Assembly: GCF_947090775.1 (NCBI RefSeq)
Contig: NZ_OX352321.1
Coordinates: 372,001-436,000, forward strand
Origin: Pseudarthrobacter sp. MM222
GTDB lineage: Bacteria; Actinomycetota; Actinomycetes; Actinomycetales; Micrococcaceae
Direction of reading: 5' to 3'
Length of the DNA: 64,000 bases
Made by a program: the position numbers and the translations under genes. Below the pieces are notes generated by a model. It was not told where the DNA came from. It worked only from the letters and a program-made list of their open reading frames with translations, and searched no databases. Positions 55,541-64,000 of this stretch are shown piece after piece (the stretch's first letter is position 1; every line of letters starts with the position of its first letter).

Positions 55541-57175
55541 CTACTTCTCCCAGGGCGCCTTGATCGGGTAGTACTTCTCCAGGAAGTCCGTCACCAGCTC
55601 GGCCCGTTCCGCCGCCGGCACCTCGGGGAAGCTGCCGTCGTTCAGGCAGAAGAAATCCATGTGCCGCTTGGCCAGCAGCTTGGGCAGGTAGTTCAGCCCC
55701 GCCCGCGCCGTGGTGTCCACATACCGCACCCTGGCCGCCGTCTGGGTCACGGCGCGTCCCGTGAGCAGCGCGTAGTAGTGATAGAACGAGTTGGTCACGG
55801 AGATGTTGTCCGCCGCGCGGAACGTGCTGGCGGCGGTCTTGGCGAACTCCGCCGGGAATTCCTGTTCCATCTGGGCCACCACGCTGCGCCGCAGGGGAGC
55901 GGCCGTGTGTTCGAGGTGCCGTGTGGTGATCCGGCCGAACCGGTCCCAGAGCAGTTTGCGGTTCACCCGGGCGGCATTCTCGAAACCGCTGCGCTCGGCG
56001 TCGTTGTCACCGAGGCCGATCCTGGTTTCCGCCTCGATGAACTTGGTGATGCCGCCCGGAGTGAAGAACAAGTCAGGCGAGACGGCCCGTCCGAAGAACA
56101 TGTCGTCGTTGGAATACAGGAAGTGCTCGGAGAGACCTTCGATGTGGTGGAGCTGACACTCAACTGCCTGTGAATTGTGCGTGGGCAGCACGGAGGGGTC
56201 GGCGAAGAACTCTTCGCTGCGGACGATCGTGACGCTCGGGTGGTCCGCCAGCCAGGACGGCGTCGGGGAGTCCGTGGCGATGAAGATCCGGCGGATCCAG
56301 GGCGCGAACATATAGATCGAGCGAAGGGCGTACTTAAGCTCGTCGATTTGGCGGAACCGGGCCTCATGGTCATCGCCTTCGCCCACGACGACGCCCGCCA
56401 TCCGGGCGCGACGGGCCGCGATGTACTCGGGCGAGGTGCCGTCCACCCAGGAGAACACCAAATCAATGTCAAAGCTGATGTCGCTGGCGTGGTCCGCGAA
56501 CATGTTCTCGATGGTCGGCCAGGTGTGGCCGTACCGCTCCACGGTGCCGCGGACGGCGTCCTGTGCCAGCAGGGTCCGGCGGGTCAGCGAGTTTTCGATC
56601 GGGAGGATCAGCTGGTCACCCTCGAAGCTCCAGAGCTCAAGCTGGACGCCGGCCGACGCGCCGAACTCGAAGCCGCCCTCAGGCTCCACCCGGGGACGGT
56701 ACAGCCGGAAGATCCGGGACTGGCGGTTGGGGGAGAGTTCGCCGTCGGCCACGAGTACCGAGGACTTCTTCTTGGCATCGACGCTCATCGAGTAGAAGGG
56801 CTCGTCCCGGCAGGCGTCCACCAGCGCGTCGCGGAGTTCCTTGCGGTTCTTCCAGTCCACGGCGATGACCGGACGGTCGTTGTTGCCGCGGACCAGAAGG
56901 TAGTCCAGGCCCGCGGCAGCGAGCACGGAGCGGACAAAGAGCAGGTCTTCGACCATGGCCTGGTAGGGCGTGCGGTTTTCGTTGATCAGCGCATACCGGC
57001 CACGCCGACGTACTACGTCAGAGCGGGTCCGGAACCTGGCGACGGCCGCGGCGGAAGTGACCTCCTCGTGGGCGTCCACGGATGCCTGGCTGCCGTAGTA
57101 GATCTCATCCTGGACCAGTGCTTCTGTAATGTCGTTTCTCCGGGCTTCTGTGCGTGAATGTGTACCTACTTGCAT
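55541..57175 (-). CDS. Stealth family protein (polysaccharide phosphotransferase-like)
   Basis: A 544-residue protein with the four Stealth conserved regions: DIDLVFSWVDGTSPEYIAAR (CR1), QIDELKYALRSIYMFAPWIR (CR2), THNSQAVECQLHHIEGLSEH (CR3) and a late HMDFFCLNDGSFPEVP (CR4). The N-terminal 200 residues (ENRTPYQAMVEDLLFVRSVL) are a separate domain. Stealth proteins transfer hexose-1-phosphate to build phosphodiester-linked surface glycans. It is a single gene with no neighbouring capsule genes. Confidence 0.9.
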   Translation of the reverse strand: MQVGTHSRTEARRNDITEALVQDEIYYGSQASVDAHEEVTSAAAVARFRTRSDVVRRRGRYALINENRTPYQAMVEDLLFVRSVLAAAGLDYLLVRGNNDRPVIAVDWKNRKELRDALVDACRDEPFYSMSVDAKKKSSVLVADGELSPNRQSRIFRLYRPRVEPEGGFEFGASAGVQLELWSFEGDQLILPIENSLTRRTLLAQDAVRGTVERYGHTWPTIENMFADHASDISFDIDLVFSWVDGTSPEYIAARRARMAGVVVGEGDDHEARFRQIDELKYALRSIYMFAPWIRRIFIATDSPTPSWLADHPSVTIVRSEEFFADPSVLPTHNSQAVECQLHHIEGLSEHFLYSNDDMFFGRAVSPDLFFTPGGITKFIEAETRIGLGDNDAERSGFENAARVNRKLLWDRFGRITTRHLEHTAAPLRRSVVAQMEQEFPAEFAKTAASTFRAADNISVTNSFYHYYALLTGRAVTQTAARVRYVDTTARAGLNYLPKLLAKRHMDFFCLNDGSFPEVPAAERAELVTDFLEKYYPIKAPWEK

Positions 57176-57220
57176 GATAACGCGAGGCCCAAAATCGGCG
57201 CGAAATATCCGTCGCTTCGA

Positions 57221-57245
57221 CGCGAAACATCTCCTGTTTCGGCGC
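57221..57245. repeat. Palindrome upstream of the Stealth gene
   Basis: CGCGAAACA-TCTCC-TGTTTCGGCGC, with CGAAACA and TGTTTCG as exact inverse arms. It could be an operator or the end of the HAD transcript region. Confidence 0.5.
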
Positions 57246-57302
57246 CGTTGCGCCGCTACCGCCCACTGCTGGCGCCGTTCCGCCCGGCGCCGTAATGCGG
57301 GT

Positions 57303-58217
57303 TTAGCCGCCCAGCGCGGACCGCCAGCTGCGCAGGAAGGCCGCCCCGGCGTCGTCGTGGATGACTTCGGCGCCCAGGCCCAGGTCCGTCGCGGTCAGCA
57401 CGTCATACGGTTTAACCGGAACGCCGTCGGCCGGGCGGACGTCCACATGCTTCACCGGATGGTCGTTGTGGTGCAGCCAGTCGGCCATGGCGTAGTCGGT
57501 GCGGGAGTCGCCCACCGTGCGCCAGGCCTGGGGCGTGATGCCTTGGGCGGCAAGCAGTTCCACGGCGCGGCTTGCACCCAGGTCCTTGCCCAGCCGGACG
57601 GACTCGATGTCCGTGGAAATGATGGTGGGATCCACGCGGTAGTCGATCTGGTCGTCCGAGTTGGGCGCGTGGTGGTCAAGCCGCACAACCCCAAGACCGT
57701 GCCGCCCCATCAGCTCCATGGCGTCGGCGTCGAAGAGTTCCTGTTCGGCCCGGTAATCCGAGTTGGCGACGGCCACGTGCTGCTCCACCGAGACCATGGC
57801 CCGCTTGGTTTCGTCGAAGAACATGTGGGCGGCATAGTCCTCCGCCACGAGACGGCGCACATCATCCCCAAACGCCGACGGCATCGCGAGGTCCCTGTCG
57901 ACGTGTACGGGGCCGGGGCCTTCGGCGGTGTAGCTGAACCACACGGCGCCCTTCTCGCAGATCGCGTGGATGAGGGTTCCCGCCGGCATGCCGGCGGCGA
58001 TCATCGGTTCCATCACTTGCTCGCGGATGAAAGTATCCGAGCGTCCCGTATTGAAGATGACGGGAATACCGGCCGCCGCCAGCGCCAGCATGTCCGTAAT
58101 AATCCCCGGCTGCACGTCGCGGGTCACCGGGCTCGCGACTGGCCCGTCGACGTCGAGCAGGAGGGCCAGCGGGGGAGCCGACGGCGAGGGGGCGGCGGGC
58201 ATCTGAGGTGCAGTCAT
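57303..58217 (-). CDS. HAD-superfamily hydrolase
   Basis: A 304-residue protein. LLLDVDGPVASPVTRDVQPG is motif I with Asp-x-Asp. IPVIFNTGRSDTFIREQVME is motif II. The C2-type cap follows, then DIESVRLGKDLGASRAVELL and QAWRTVGDSRTDYAMADWLH (Lys and GDSxxD, motifs III and IV). It is probably a sugar or nucleotide phosphatase; the substrate is unknown. Confidence 0.88.
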   Translation of the reverse strand: MTAPQMPAAPSPSAPPLALLLDVDGPVASPVTRDVQPGIITDMLALAAAGIPVIFNTGRSDTFIREQVMEPMIAAGMPAGTLIHAICEKGAVWFSYTAEGPGPVHVDRDLAMPSAFGDDVRRLVAEDYAAHMFFDETKRAMVSVEQHVAVANSDYRAEQELFDADAMELMGRHGLGVVRLDHHAPNSDDQIDYRVDPTIISTDIESVRLGKDLGASRAVELLAAQGITPQAWRTVGDSRTDYAMADWLHHNDHPVKHVDVRPADGVPVKPYDVLTATDLGLGAEVIHDDAGAAFLRSWRSALGG

Positions 58218-58385
58218 GCTCCCATTCTGTCAGCCGCCGGGACCGGTGGCATGTGCTGTTGCCCCAGACGACGCCGGGGTGCGGGCCTGTGACAGCTGGG
58301 AGCTGCCGCTGGAACAGTTGGTTACCGTTTGGCCACAACCTCATGCCCCCGGCAGTCTTGGATTCCTTTGACCGCCCAAGTTCCC

Positions 58386-58391
58386 TAGTCT
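58386..58391 (+). promoter_or_regulatory. Leaderless-type -10 box
   Basis: TAGTCT lies 6 nt before the GTG at 58398. Confidence 0.5.
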
Positions 58392-58397
58392 TGCAGG

Positions 58398-58697
58398 GTG
58401 ATATTCAAAGCTGTGGGCGAGGGACGCCCGTACCCCGACCATGGTTACAACACGCCCAAAGACTGGGCAGCCCTGCCCCCGCGCCCGGTCCGGCTGGATG
58501 AGCTGGTGACCACCAAAAGGACCTTGGACCTCGAAGCCCTGCTGGCCGAGGACTCGACGTTCTTCGGCGATCTGTTTCCGCACGTTGTTGAGTTTAAGGG
58601 CGTGCTGTACCTGGAGGATGGACTGCACCGCGCCGTGCGGACCGCCCTTCACCAGCGCACGGCCATTCACGCGCGCGTCCTGGTGATTGATGGCTAG
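58398..58697 (+). CDS. Conserved small protein upstream of the LytR_C gene
   Basis: A 99-residue protein: VIFKAVGEGRPYPDHGYNTP, RPVRLDELVTTKRTLDLEAL and VVEFKGVLYLEDGLHRAVRT. The last block recalls the DGxHR turn of ParB-type nuclease domains, and some relatives carry a VapB-type antitoxin label I cannot verify. It overlaps the next gene by 8 nt and is co-transcribed with it. Confidence 0.75.
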   Translation: MIFKAVGEGRPYPDHGYNTPKDWAALPPRPVRLDELVTTKRTLDLEALLAEDSTFFGDLFPHVVEFKGVLYLEDGLHRAVRTALHQRTAIHARVLVIDG

Positions 58698-59367
58698 AAA
58701 GCCGAAGGACGTCACCGTCCTCCATGGGCACCGGGTTGTCACGGGTTCCGAACTCCGGGCCACCTTTGTGGAACAGGACGACACGCCGGACAATCCTGTC
58801 CGGCAGCGCCGACGCATTCTGCATGGTGTGGTTCTTGTGGTTCTCGTTGGCCTCATTTCCGCAGGGATCATTGTCGCCCTGGCAATCATGAACGGCCAGA
58901 TCACGCTGCCCACGACAGAGCGCAGCCGTGCTGCCGCGTCACTGTGCCCGGAGGCGACGTATGACTACGTTCCGCCGGAGAAGATCAACGTCAATGTCTT
59001 CAATTCCACCAATCGGCCGGGGCTGGCGCGGAGCGTGGCGGACCAGTTGCTCGCCCGCAAGTTCGTCGTGGGCGGGGTCAGCAACACCACGTCAGGCTAC
59101 CGGGGCGTGGCGCTGGTCGTCTCTGGTGCGGCCGGCCAGTCCGCAGCGTTCACGGTGCAGCGGAACGTGCCGGGCTCGGATTACTTGCAGGACGGACGCT
59201 CCGACCCGAGCGTGGACCTCATCCTCACCGGGGACTTTCGGGAACTTACCCAGCCGGACCTGGTGGACCAGACACCGGGCAAACTCAGCTGCCCGCGGGA
59301 GGACCGGCGGATCGTTGACGACTCCGCCTGGCCGGTCATGCCGACAGCGCTGCCGCCGACGGGCTAG
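58690..59367 (+). CDS. LytR C-terminal-domain membrane protein
   Basis: A 225-residue protein with one membrane helix near 45-67 (HGVVLVVLVGLISAGIIVAL) and an outer LytR_C domain (INVNVFNSTNRPGLARSVAD, then QLLARKFVVGGVSNTTSGYR). Such domains occur beside LytR-CpsA-Psr phosphotransferases in cell-wall assembly; the catalytic part is absent here. Its stop converges on the TetR gene with a 4-nt overlap. Confidence 0.88.
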   Translation: MARKPKDVTVLHGHRVVTGSELRATFVEQDDTPDNPVRQRRRILHGVVLVVLVGLISAGIIVALAIMNGQITLPTTERSRAAASLCPEATYDYVPPEKINVNVFNSTNRPGLARSVADQLLARKFVVGGVSNTTSGYRGVALVVSGAAGQSAAFTVQRNVPGSDYLQDGRSDPSVDLILTGDFRELTQPDLVDQTPGKLSCPREDRRIVDDSAWPVMPTALPPTG

Positions 59368-60014
59368 CCGCTGATCCGGACGGGGCTGCCGGCGTCGTCG
59401 AACCGGGCGCCGGCGCCGAGCTGGATGAACAGGACCGTCCGCCTGATCCGGGCCTCGGCCGCAGAGTCCTGCCCCGTGCCGTCGCCCGCGCCGTCGCCCC
59501 GGGCCGCGCTGGAGGAGAGCGTGCCATGAATGAGCTGTGCCAGCTGGGCAATGTCCGCGTCCGGCAGGTAACCCTGGGCCATCCCCTCGCGCAGGATGCC
59601 CTGCAGCAACACGCTCAGCTCTCCCACATGGACGGCAAGCTTCGCGAACGACGCCGGCGAGAGCACCGCGCCCATGGCCGGACCAGGCGGAAGATGCCGG
59701 CGGCTAAGGTCCTCCACTTGCGCGCGCACGTAAAGGGCCAGCCGCTCCACCGGGTTTTCCAGGGAGTCCAGCGACTCCCGGAGGTCCACCAGAAACCGTT
59801 CGGTCTCGTCCAGGGCGTAGGCGATCAGGAGCTCTTCGATGTCCGCGTAATAGTTGTAGACGGCGGTACGGCCGATCCTCGCGTGCCGGGCAACGTCCGT
59901 CATGGTCAGGCCGGGCAGCCCGTGCGTGAAGAGAAGTTCCCCGAAGGCGGTCAGGATGCGGTTTTGGGTCTCGGCACGTTGGGCGGCGTTGCTCGCGGCC
60001 GAAATCCTGGGCAT
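59364..60014 (-). CDS. TetR-family regulator
   Basis: A 216-residue repressor. RILTAFGELLFTHGLPGLTM and TDVARHARIGRTAVYNYYAD form the N-terminal helix-turn-helix. The C-terminal part binds an unknown ligand. No divergent partner gene is obvious; 60015-60220 has no gene. Confidence 0.9.
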   Translation of the reverse strand: MPRISAASNAAQRAETQNRILTAFGELLFTHGLPGLTMTDVARHARIGRTAVYNYYADIEELLIAYALDETERFLVDLRESLDSLENPVERLALYVRAQVEDLSRRHLPPGPAMGAVLSPASFAKLAVHVGELSVLLQGILREGMAQGYLPDADIAQLAQLIHGTLSSSAARGDGAGDGTGQDSAAEARIRRTVLFIQLGAGARFDDAGSPVRISG

Positions 60015-60220
60015 ACGGACACTTTAGCGTGATCTGTCAGCAAAACGCCGGGCCCAGCGCTGTGCGTCCTTCATGCGTCCTGACAGTTCCGTCGCAACAT
60101 GAGATTTTCCATTACTTGTTGAGATTTCCTGTCAAATTAGTTGATGCGCGAGGGCGGCGATTCGACGCTGAGGTTGGGCAACACATGCCGGCCCGGGGTC
60201 GCTTGCGCTGACAGGAGTAG

Positions 60221-60300
60221 CCGGTTCTACTTCTGGATCACAAACCACCGGCTCTACTTCTGGATCACAAACCACCGGCTCTACTTCTGGCTCACAAACC
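60221..60300. repeat. 27-bp tandem repeat, three copies, at a gene end
   Basis: CCGGCTCTACTTCTGGATCA followed by CAAACCA, with units at 60221, 60248 and 60275. The third copy is the 3' end of the 65-residue gene, with its stop codon. The other two lie beyond the stop. Confidence 0.92.
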
Positions 60301-60478
60301 GGATGTGAAGCCCTCCAAGAATCAAGTGGATCACCATTGCGCTCCACACCCCAACCAGCAGAGCCTTATGCTTCCCGTCGTCGATCTTCACACCCTTGCT
60401 CACTGCGTAGATGAGAATGCCTACGCCCAAGGCGAGACATATGAAGACGCCGGCGGTTATGAAGTCGGTTGCAATCAT
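60281..60478 (-). CDS. Small two-helix membrane protein
   Basis: A 65-residue protein: FITAGVFICLALGVGILIYA and ALLVGVWSAMVIHLILGGLH are two membrane helices joined by a charged loop (KGVKIDDGKHK). Function unknown. Its 3' end is the last unit of a 27-bp tandem repeat. Confidence 0.65.
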   Translation of the reverse strand: MIATDFITAGVFICLALGVGILIYAVSKGVKIDDGKHKALLVGVWSAMVIHLILGGLHIRFVSQK

Positions 60479-60541
60479 GGCTCACGCTAACATCGGCAGG
60501 TGCGCGGGCGTAGCGCCCACTGAACCGCTGGGACCTTCTCA

Positions 60542-61102
60542 TTAACGATCGCCGATGTCGGCGCCCCGGTTTTCGAACGGAAAGACCTGCTGGATGCCGG
60601 GCAGCGCGCTGAGTGCTTCCGTGCGGTGGGCCCAGGCGTCGATCACCGTGCGGCTGCGGCGCCAGCCCAGTTCGGCGAAGGAGCCCGTGTGCCGCGGGGT
60701 GAAGGCGACCACTTCGCAGCGGCCGACGGCGGGCGCGGTGGTCCCCCAGCCCGGCGCGGCGGGAATCCCGTGGGAATCGGGGCCGAGCGAGGGGAAGCGG
60801 TTTTCAAAGACGGCCACGTCGTAGTCCGGCGCCGGGATCTCGGTCTGGTTGTCCGGCGTCGTTGGGCATATCGGGCACTGGTCCGCGGGCGGCAGGTGGG
60901 TCCGCGACTGCCGGTGCGCGGCGACGGCCACCCACTCGCGGCTGAGCGCGTCAAAGCGCAGCTGGCCGGGCTCGGGGCGGGCGGGAAGTTCCCGGTGGTC
61001 CATCAGGGAGGCGGTGGGCCGCTCGGCGGACCCTGCGTCGTCAAAGTAGAGGATCTCCCGGCCGTCGGACAGAGAGTTCGTGGTGATGCATGTCGTTTTC
61101 AC
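60542..61102 (-). pseudogene. galT: Galactose-1-phosphate uridylyltransferase, truncated
   Basis: 186 residues: from GTG at 61102, VKTTCITTNSLSDGREILYF, then ADQCPICPTTPDNQTEIPAP and VAVFENRFPSLGPDSHGIPA. It stops at FPFENRGADIGDR, where intact GalT continues into the catalytic His-Pro-His block and the C-terminal half. Normal length is about 350. It is probably inactive. It lies 19 nt after the alpha-galactosidase gene, in the order of a galactose operon; galK is not seen. The junction is next to a GCGATCG site near 60547. Confidence 0.85.
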
Positions 61103-61121
61103 ATTTGTACCTTTCCCGTTG

Positions 61122-63332
61122 CTAGAGTGCGGTGAATTTGAGCAGAAATGCGTGTTCGGGGTTGAGGGCGGGCATGGGCAGTCCCACCTCCGCCAGGAAA
61201 CGGCCGTCCGCAACCGCGCCGTCCGCCATCCAGGCCGGGGGCTTGACCTGCGTGAACGTATGCGAATAGTCGGCGTCACCGGGAGCCGGGAAGACAGGCT
61301 CCACACGGTACTCCCGGTCCGGCTCCAAGCCGGGGATGGAGATCCGCCCCGGTTGTTCGGCGAGGGCGGTGCCTGTGCGGACGAGGGCGAACAGCGCCGC
61401 CGTCGAGCCCGGGGAAACGGTGGCCTGGGAGGCGCCGCTGGGAGCCACGACGCCGTGCAGCATCAGGGAATCGCCGGGCACGTCCGAGCGGACCATGCGC
61501 CCGGAGTGAATCAGGCCGCGGTGTTCCTTGTAGAGGGCGATGAAGCGTTTGAGTTCCTCACGCACGGCGCCCTGGACCCCGCGGACATCCCATTCCATGC
61601 CGAAGTGGCCAAACAAAGCCGTGATGGCACGGAACGACAGATCGTGCGTGCGGGCCGTGGTGTGCGAGGTGGTGGGGCCGACGTGCCCGCCCACGAGTTC
61701 GGGCGGGACCACCAGCCCGGTCCAGCGCTGGATGGTCTGCCGTTCCAGGGCATCGTTGCAGTCCGAGGCCCAGATGCGGTCCGTGCGTTCCAGGATGCCC
61801 AGGTCCACACGGGCCCCGCCGGAGGAGCAGCTTTCAATCTCGACGCCGGGATGGGCCTTCTTGAGTTCGTCAAAGAGCCGGTAGGCGGCCAGGGTTTGTT
61901 CGTGGACCGAGGAGCGGCCGGCATGGCCGTGCTCCAGCTGGTCCCTGTTCTGGTCCCACTTCAGGTAGCTGATGTTGTTCTCGCGCAGCAGGGCGTCGAC
62001 GCGGTCGAAAATGTACTGCCACGCGTCCGGGTTCACGAGGTCGATCACCTGCTGGTTCCGCCATTCGATCGGCAGGCGGCCGCCGTCCTTGTAGCTCTGG
62101 ACGGAAGGACCAACGATCCAGTCGGGGTGCGCGCGGACAATGTCGGAGTCCAGGTTGACCATTTCGGGTTCCACCCAGAGCCCGAATTCCATCCCGCGGG
62201 AGGTGACGGCGTCGATGAGCGGTGTGAGCCCGTTGGGCCAGAGGGTTTCGTCGACGTACCAGTCGCCGAGGCCGGCGTGGTCGTCGCGGCGGCCGCGGAA
62301 CCAGCCGTCGTCGAGCACAAAACGCTCGACGCCAAGATCCGAGGCGGACGCGGCCAGTTCGATCAGCGTGTCTATGTTGTGGTCGAAGTAGACAGCTTCC
62401 CATGTGTTCAGCACCACCGGGCGCGGCTTTCCGGCGGGCAGGCCGGTAGCGGCAGCGGGCAGCACGTGGTGCGGGCGGTTGCGGAACCAGCTGTAGAAGG
62501 CCTCGCTGATGCCGTCCAGGCCGCGGCCGGAGTAGGCGGCGAACAGCGCAGGGCTGGTGTAGCTGGCACCCGGCTGGAGGATGACTTCGGCCGGGCCGAG
62601 GAGTTCGGAGCCGCCGATCATGGTGCGGCCATCGCCGATGCTGTCGGCGAACTGTTCGTGGTTACCGCTCCAGGCGAGGTGCGTGGCCCAGACCTTTCCG
62701 TGGCGGTTGCCGAAACCGGTGGTCCCGGCTGCGAAGAGCAGTGAGGAGTCGTGCCCGGTCCGGCCGTGTCGGCCGGTGCGGACCCAGGTGCCCTGCTGGA
62801 TGGGGCGCCGCTGCGGGTGGCGTTCCCGGCACCAGCGTCCGGTCAGGTCAAGGAGTTCGACGGCGGCGGGTGCCACCGGGAGAACAGTGGCCAACTCGTC
62901 GAGCTGGTAAGGCGTGGTTCCGGTGTTTGTGACGGTGTGGCGTAGTTCCAGCAGGCCGCCGTCATGCAGGGTCAGGACGGACGATATGCGGATCCCGGCG
63001 TCGGCGTCTGCCTGGATGATGACGACGGCGCCAGCGCCGTCCGATACCACCTCAGTCACGCGGAGCCGTACGGAGAAGTCGTAGCCGGGAACGCCGTCGG
63101 CAATGCGGTGACCTCGCAGAGCGGGCCGGCCTCGCCAGCTGGATGAGGCCTGCGGCAGCAGGCCCGCGGGAACGGTGGCGTCGGCGGACGACGGTGGGAT
63201 GGCTGCCTTGAGGATAGCGAGGTCCGGCAGGGTGCTGCCAAGGTCCGTGCCCCAGTGGATGACCTCGGCTTCCCCGCTGTCGAAGCTGATCACCAGGCTG
63301 GTGCCGGCGGAACGGAGGTGGAGGGGTTCCAT
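61122..63332 (-). CDS. Alpha-galactosidase, GH36
   Basis: A 736-residue glycoside hydrolase. ERFVLDDGWFRGRRDDHAGL and FGLWVEPEMVNLDSDIVRAH are the family blocks. The nucleophile is in SYLKWDQNRDQLE (Asp460) and the acid/base in WASDCNDALERQ (Asp524). It frees galactose from raffinose-type sugars. AGAAGGA lies 9 nt before the ATG at 63332. There is no signal peptide, so the enzyme is cytoplasmic. It is followed by the truncated galT. Confidence 0.96.
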   Translation of the reverse strand: MEPLHLRSAGTSLVISFDSGEAEVIHWGTDLGSTLPDLAILKAAIPPSSADATVPAGLLPQASSSWRGRPALRGHRIADGVPGYDFSVRLRVTEVVSDGAGAVVIIQADADAGIRISSVLTLHDGGLLELRHTVTNTGTTPYQLDELATVLPVAPAAVELLDLTGRWCRERHPQRRPIQQGTWVRTGRHGRTGHDSSLLFAAGTTGFGNRHGKVWATHLAWSGNHEQFADSIGDGRTMIGGSELLGPAEVILQPGASYTSPALFAAYSGRGLDGISEAFYSWFRNRPHHVLPAAATGLPAGKPRPVVLNTWEAVYFDHNIDTLIELAASASDLGVERFVLDDGWFRGRRDDHAGLGDWYVDETLWPNGLTPLIDAVTSRGMEFGLWVEPEMVNLDSDIVRAHPDWIVGPSVQSYKDGGRLPIEWRNQQVIDLVNPDAWQYIFDRVDALLRENNISYLKWDQNRDQLEHGHAGRSSVHEQTLAAYRLFDELKKAHPGVEIESCSSGGARVDLGILERTDRIWASDCNDALERQTIQRWTGLVVPPELVGGHVGPTTSHTTARTHDLSFRAITALFGHFGMEWDVRGVQGAVREELKRFIALYKEHRGLIHSGRMVRSDVPGDSLMLHGVVAPSGASQATVSPGSTAALFALVRTGTALAEQPGRISIPGLEPDREYRVEPVFPAPGDADYSHTFTQVKPPAWMADGAVADGRFLAEVGLPMPALNPEHAFLLKFTAL

Positions 63333-63422
63333 AAAATGCTGTCCTTCTGAGTGGGAGTGAACGGGTAGGGCTGCGCGCCGGGGGAAGACGACGCCCGCGG
63401 CGCGCAATAGGTATTGGGGTCG

Positions 63423-64000
63423 CTATTTGGAGAGGGCGTTGACCTGTTCATTGGCTTGGGTGATGTCTGATTCGGCTGCGAATTCGTCGATGGCCGCGAG
63501 TTCCTCGCCGGTAAATGCGAGGTTGTTTATGGCGCATAGCGTGTCTTCCAGTTGCTGGACGCTGGATGCACCCACCAGGGCGGAGGTGACGGGTGACCCC
63601 TTGGGCTGGTCGCGGAGGATCCAGGCGATGGCCATCTGCGCCAGTGATTGCCCGCGGCCGGCGGCGATCCTGTTGAGCCCGCGGACACGGTCCAGTTTGT
63701 CCTCGGTCAGGGCAGATTTGGACAGGAACCGTTGTTTGGCCGCCCGCGAATCGGCCGGGATGCAGACCAGGTAGCGGTCCGTCAGCATGCCCTGCGCCAG
63801 CGGGGAGAACGCGATGGAACCGGCACCCACCTCTTCCAGCGCCTCGTAAAGGTTCGGCGTTCCGTTTTCGGTCCAGCGGTTCAGCATGGAATAGCTGGGC
63901 TGGTGGATGAGCAGCGGGGTGCCGAGGCCCTTCAGGATCCGGGCAGCCTCGATGGTCTGTTCCGGAGTGTAGGAGGAGATGCCCGCGTACAGCGCCTTGC
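63423..64000 (-). CDS. Aldo/keto reductase, 5' end outside window
   Basis: The C-terminal 191 codons are visible: KALYAGISSYTPEQTIEAAR, then LGTPLLIHQPSYSMLNRW, then EEVGAGSIAFSPLAQGMLTD. RGQSLAQMAIAWILRDQPKG and SALVGASSVQQLEDTLCAIN are the NADPH-binding end. It resembles YghZ-type reductases (glyceraldehyde-3-phosphate reductase). It ends 91 nt upstream of the alpha-galactosidase gene and may be in the same operon. Confidence 0.9.
   Translation of the reverse strand, partial: KALYAGISSYTPEQTIEAARILKGLGTPLLIHQPSYSMLNRWTENGTPNLYEALEEVGAGSIAFSPLAQGMLTDRYLVCIPADSRAAKQRFLSKSALTEDKLDRVRGLNRIAAGRGQSLAQMAIAWILRDQPKGSPVTSALVGASSVQQLEDTLCAINNLAFTGEELAAIDEFAAESDITQANEQVNALSK

Noticed and set aside
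60132..60347. Open frame on the minus strand with repeated EPEVEPVVCDP units
   Set aside because: It results only from reading the 27-bp tandem repeat in another frame.

Overview
The window is high-GC chromosomal DNA from an actinobacterium, most likely Arthrobacter, Pseudarthrobacter or a close relative in the Micrococcaceae. This rests on gene content and order (dnaX-recR-lysC with an SRP RNA upstream, purS-purQ-purL, fbaA followed by a DUF3151 gene), on many leaderless promoters with a TANNNT box 6-8 nt before the start codon, and on typical actinobacterial families (GAF-ANTAR, DUF3151, DUF2236, Stealth, SSI-type inhibitors). No phage, plasmid backbone, transposase or CRISPR array is visible.

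Layout. 0-8 kb: the 5' part of a PEP-synthase/rifampin-phosphotransferase-like gene, an alcohol dehydrogenase, an ankyrin lipoprotein with two frameshifts, and a scoAB CoA-transferase operon read through into a wrecked thiolase. A divergent, frameshifted IclR regulator lies between palindromes. 8-22 kb: nadE, a flavoprotein monooxygenase, pyrE, GAF-ANTAR and STAS-like signalling proteins, an alpha/beta hydrolase, a HAD phosphatase, a SpoU methyltransferase, a hairpin-flanked Vsr/DUF559-type gene, fbaA, arfB and purA. 22-28 kb: a minus-strand sulfur operon (acs, sfnG-like, metY, CoA-binding protein) behind a SAM riboswitch. 28-35 kb: small conserved proteins, a second hairpin-flanked Vsr/DUF559 gene, and purL-purQ-purS. 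36-42 kb: a large secreted subtilase followed by two subtilisin-inhibitor-like genes and an OhrR/MarR regulator. 42-49 kb: lysC, recR, dnaX, SRP RNA and tRNA-Ser(GGA), with repeat-rich spacers. 49-64 kb: a DUF2236 protein, an M23 peptidase with a long TPGTP repeat, glutathione peroxidase, formaldehyde dehydrogenase, a phosphodiesterase, a Stealth protein, a HAD hydrolase, a LytR_C protein, a TetR regulator, a truncated galT, a GH36 alpha-galactosidase and part of an aldo/keto reductase.

How genes work together. The SAM-riboswitch operon reads as a methionine module. The flavin monooxygenase would release sulfur or carbon from small organosulfur compounds, MetY makes homocysteine from O-acetylhomoserine and releases acetate, and Acs can reactivate that acetate to acetyl-CoA. 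The three pur genes in a row make FGAM; purA lies apart. The secreted subtilase and its SSI-like neighbours suggest a protease/inhibitor set.

The most unusual signal is a pair of paralogous genes at 15.5 and 30.9 kb. Each encodes an N-terminal helix-turn-helix plus a Vsr/DUF559-like nuclease domain. Each is bracketed by two same-orientation copies of a 56-57 nt palindrome, with a different palindrome at each locus, and one pair differs by compensatory base-pair changes. A separate repeat family occurs at the 3' ends of two genes and, in frame, inside acs. Other palindromic and tandem repeats surround lysC-recR-dnaX. All frameshifted or interrupted genes lie in the first 8 kb, so assembly error is a serious alternative there, although one in-frame nonsense change is not a simple indel.
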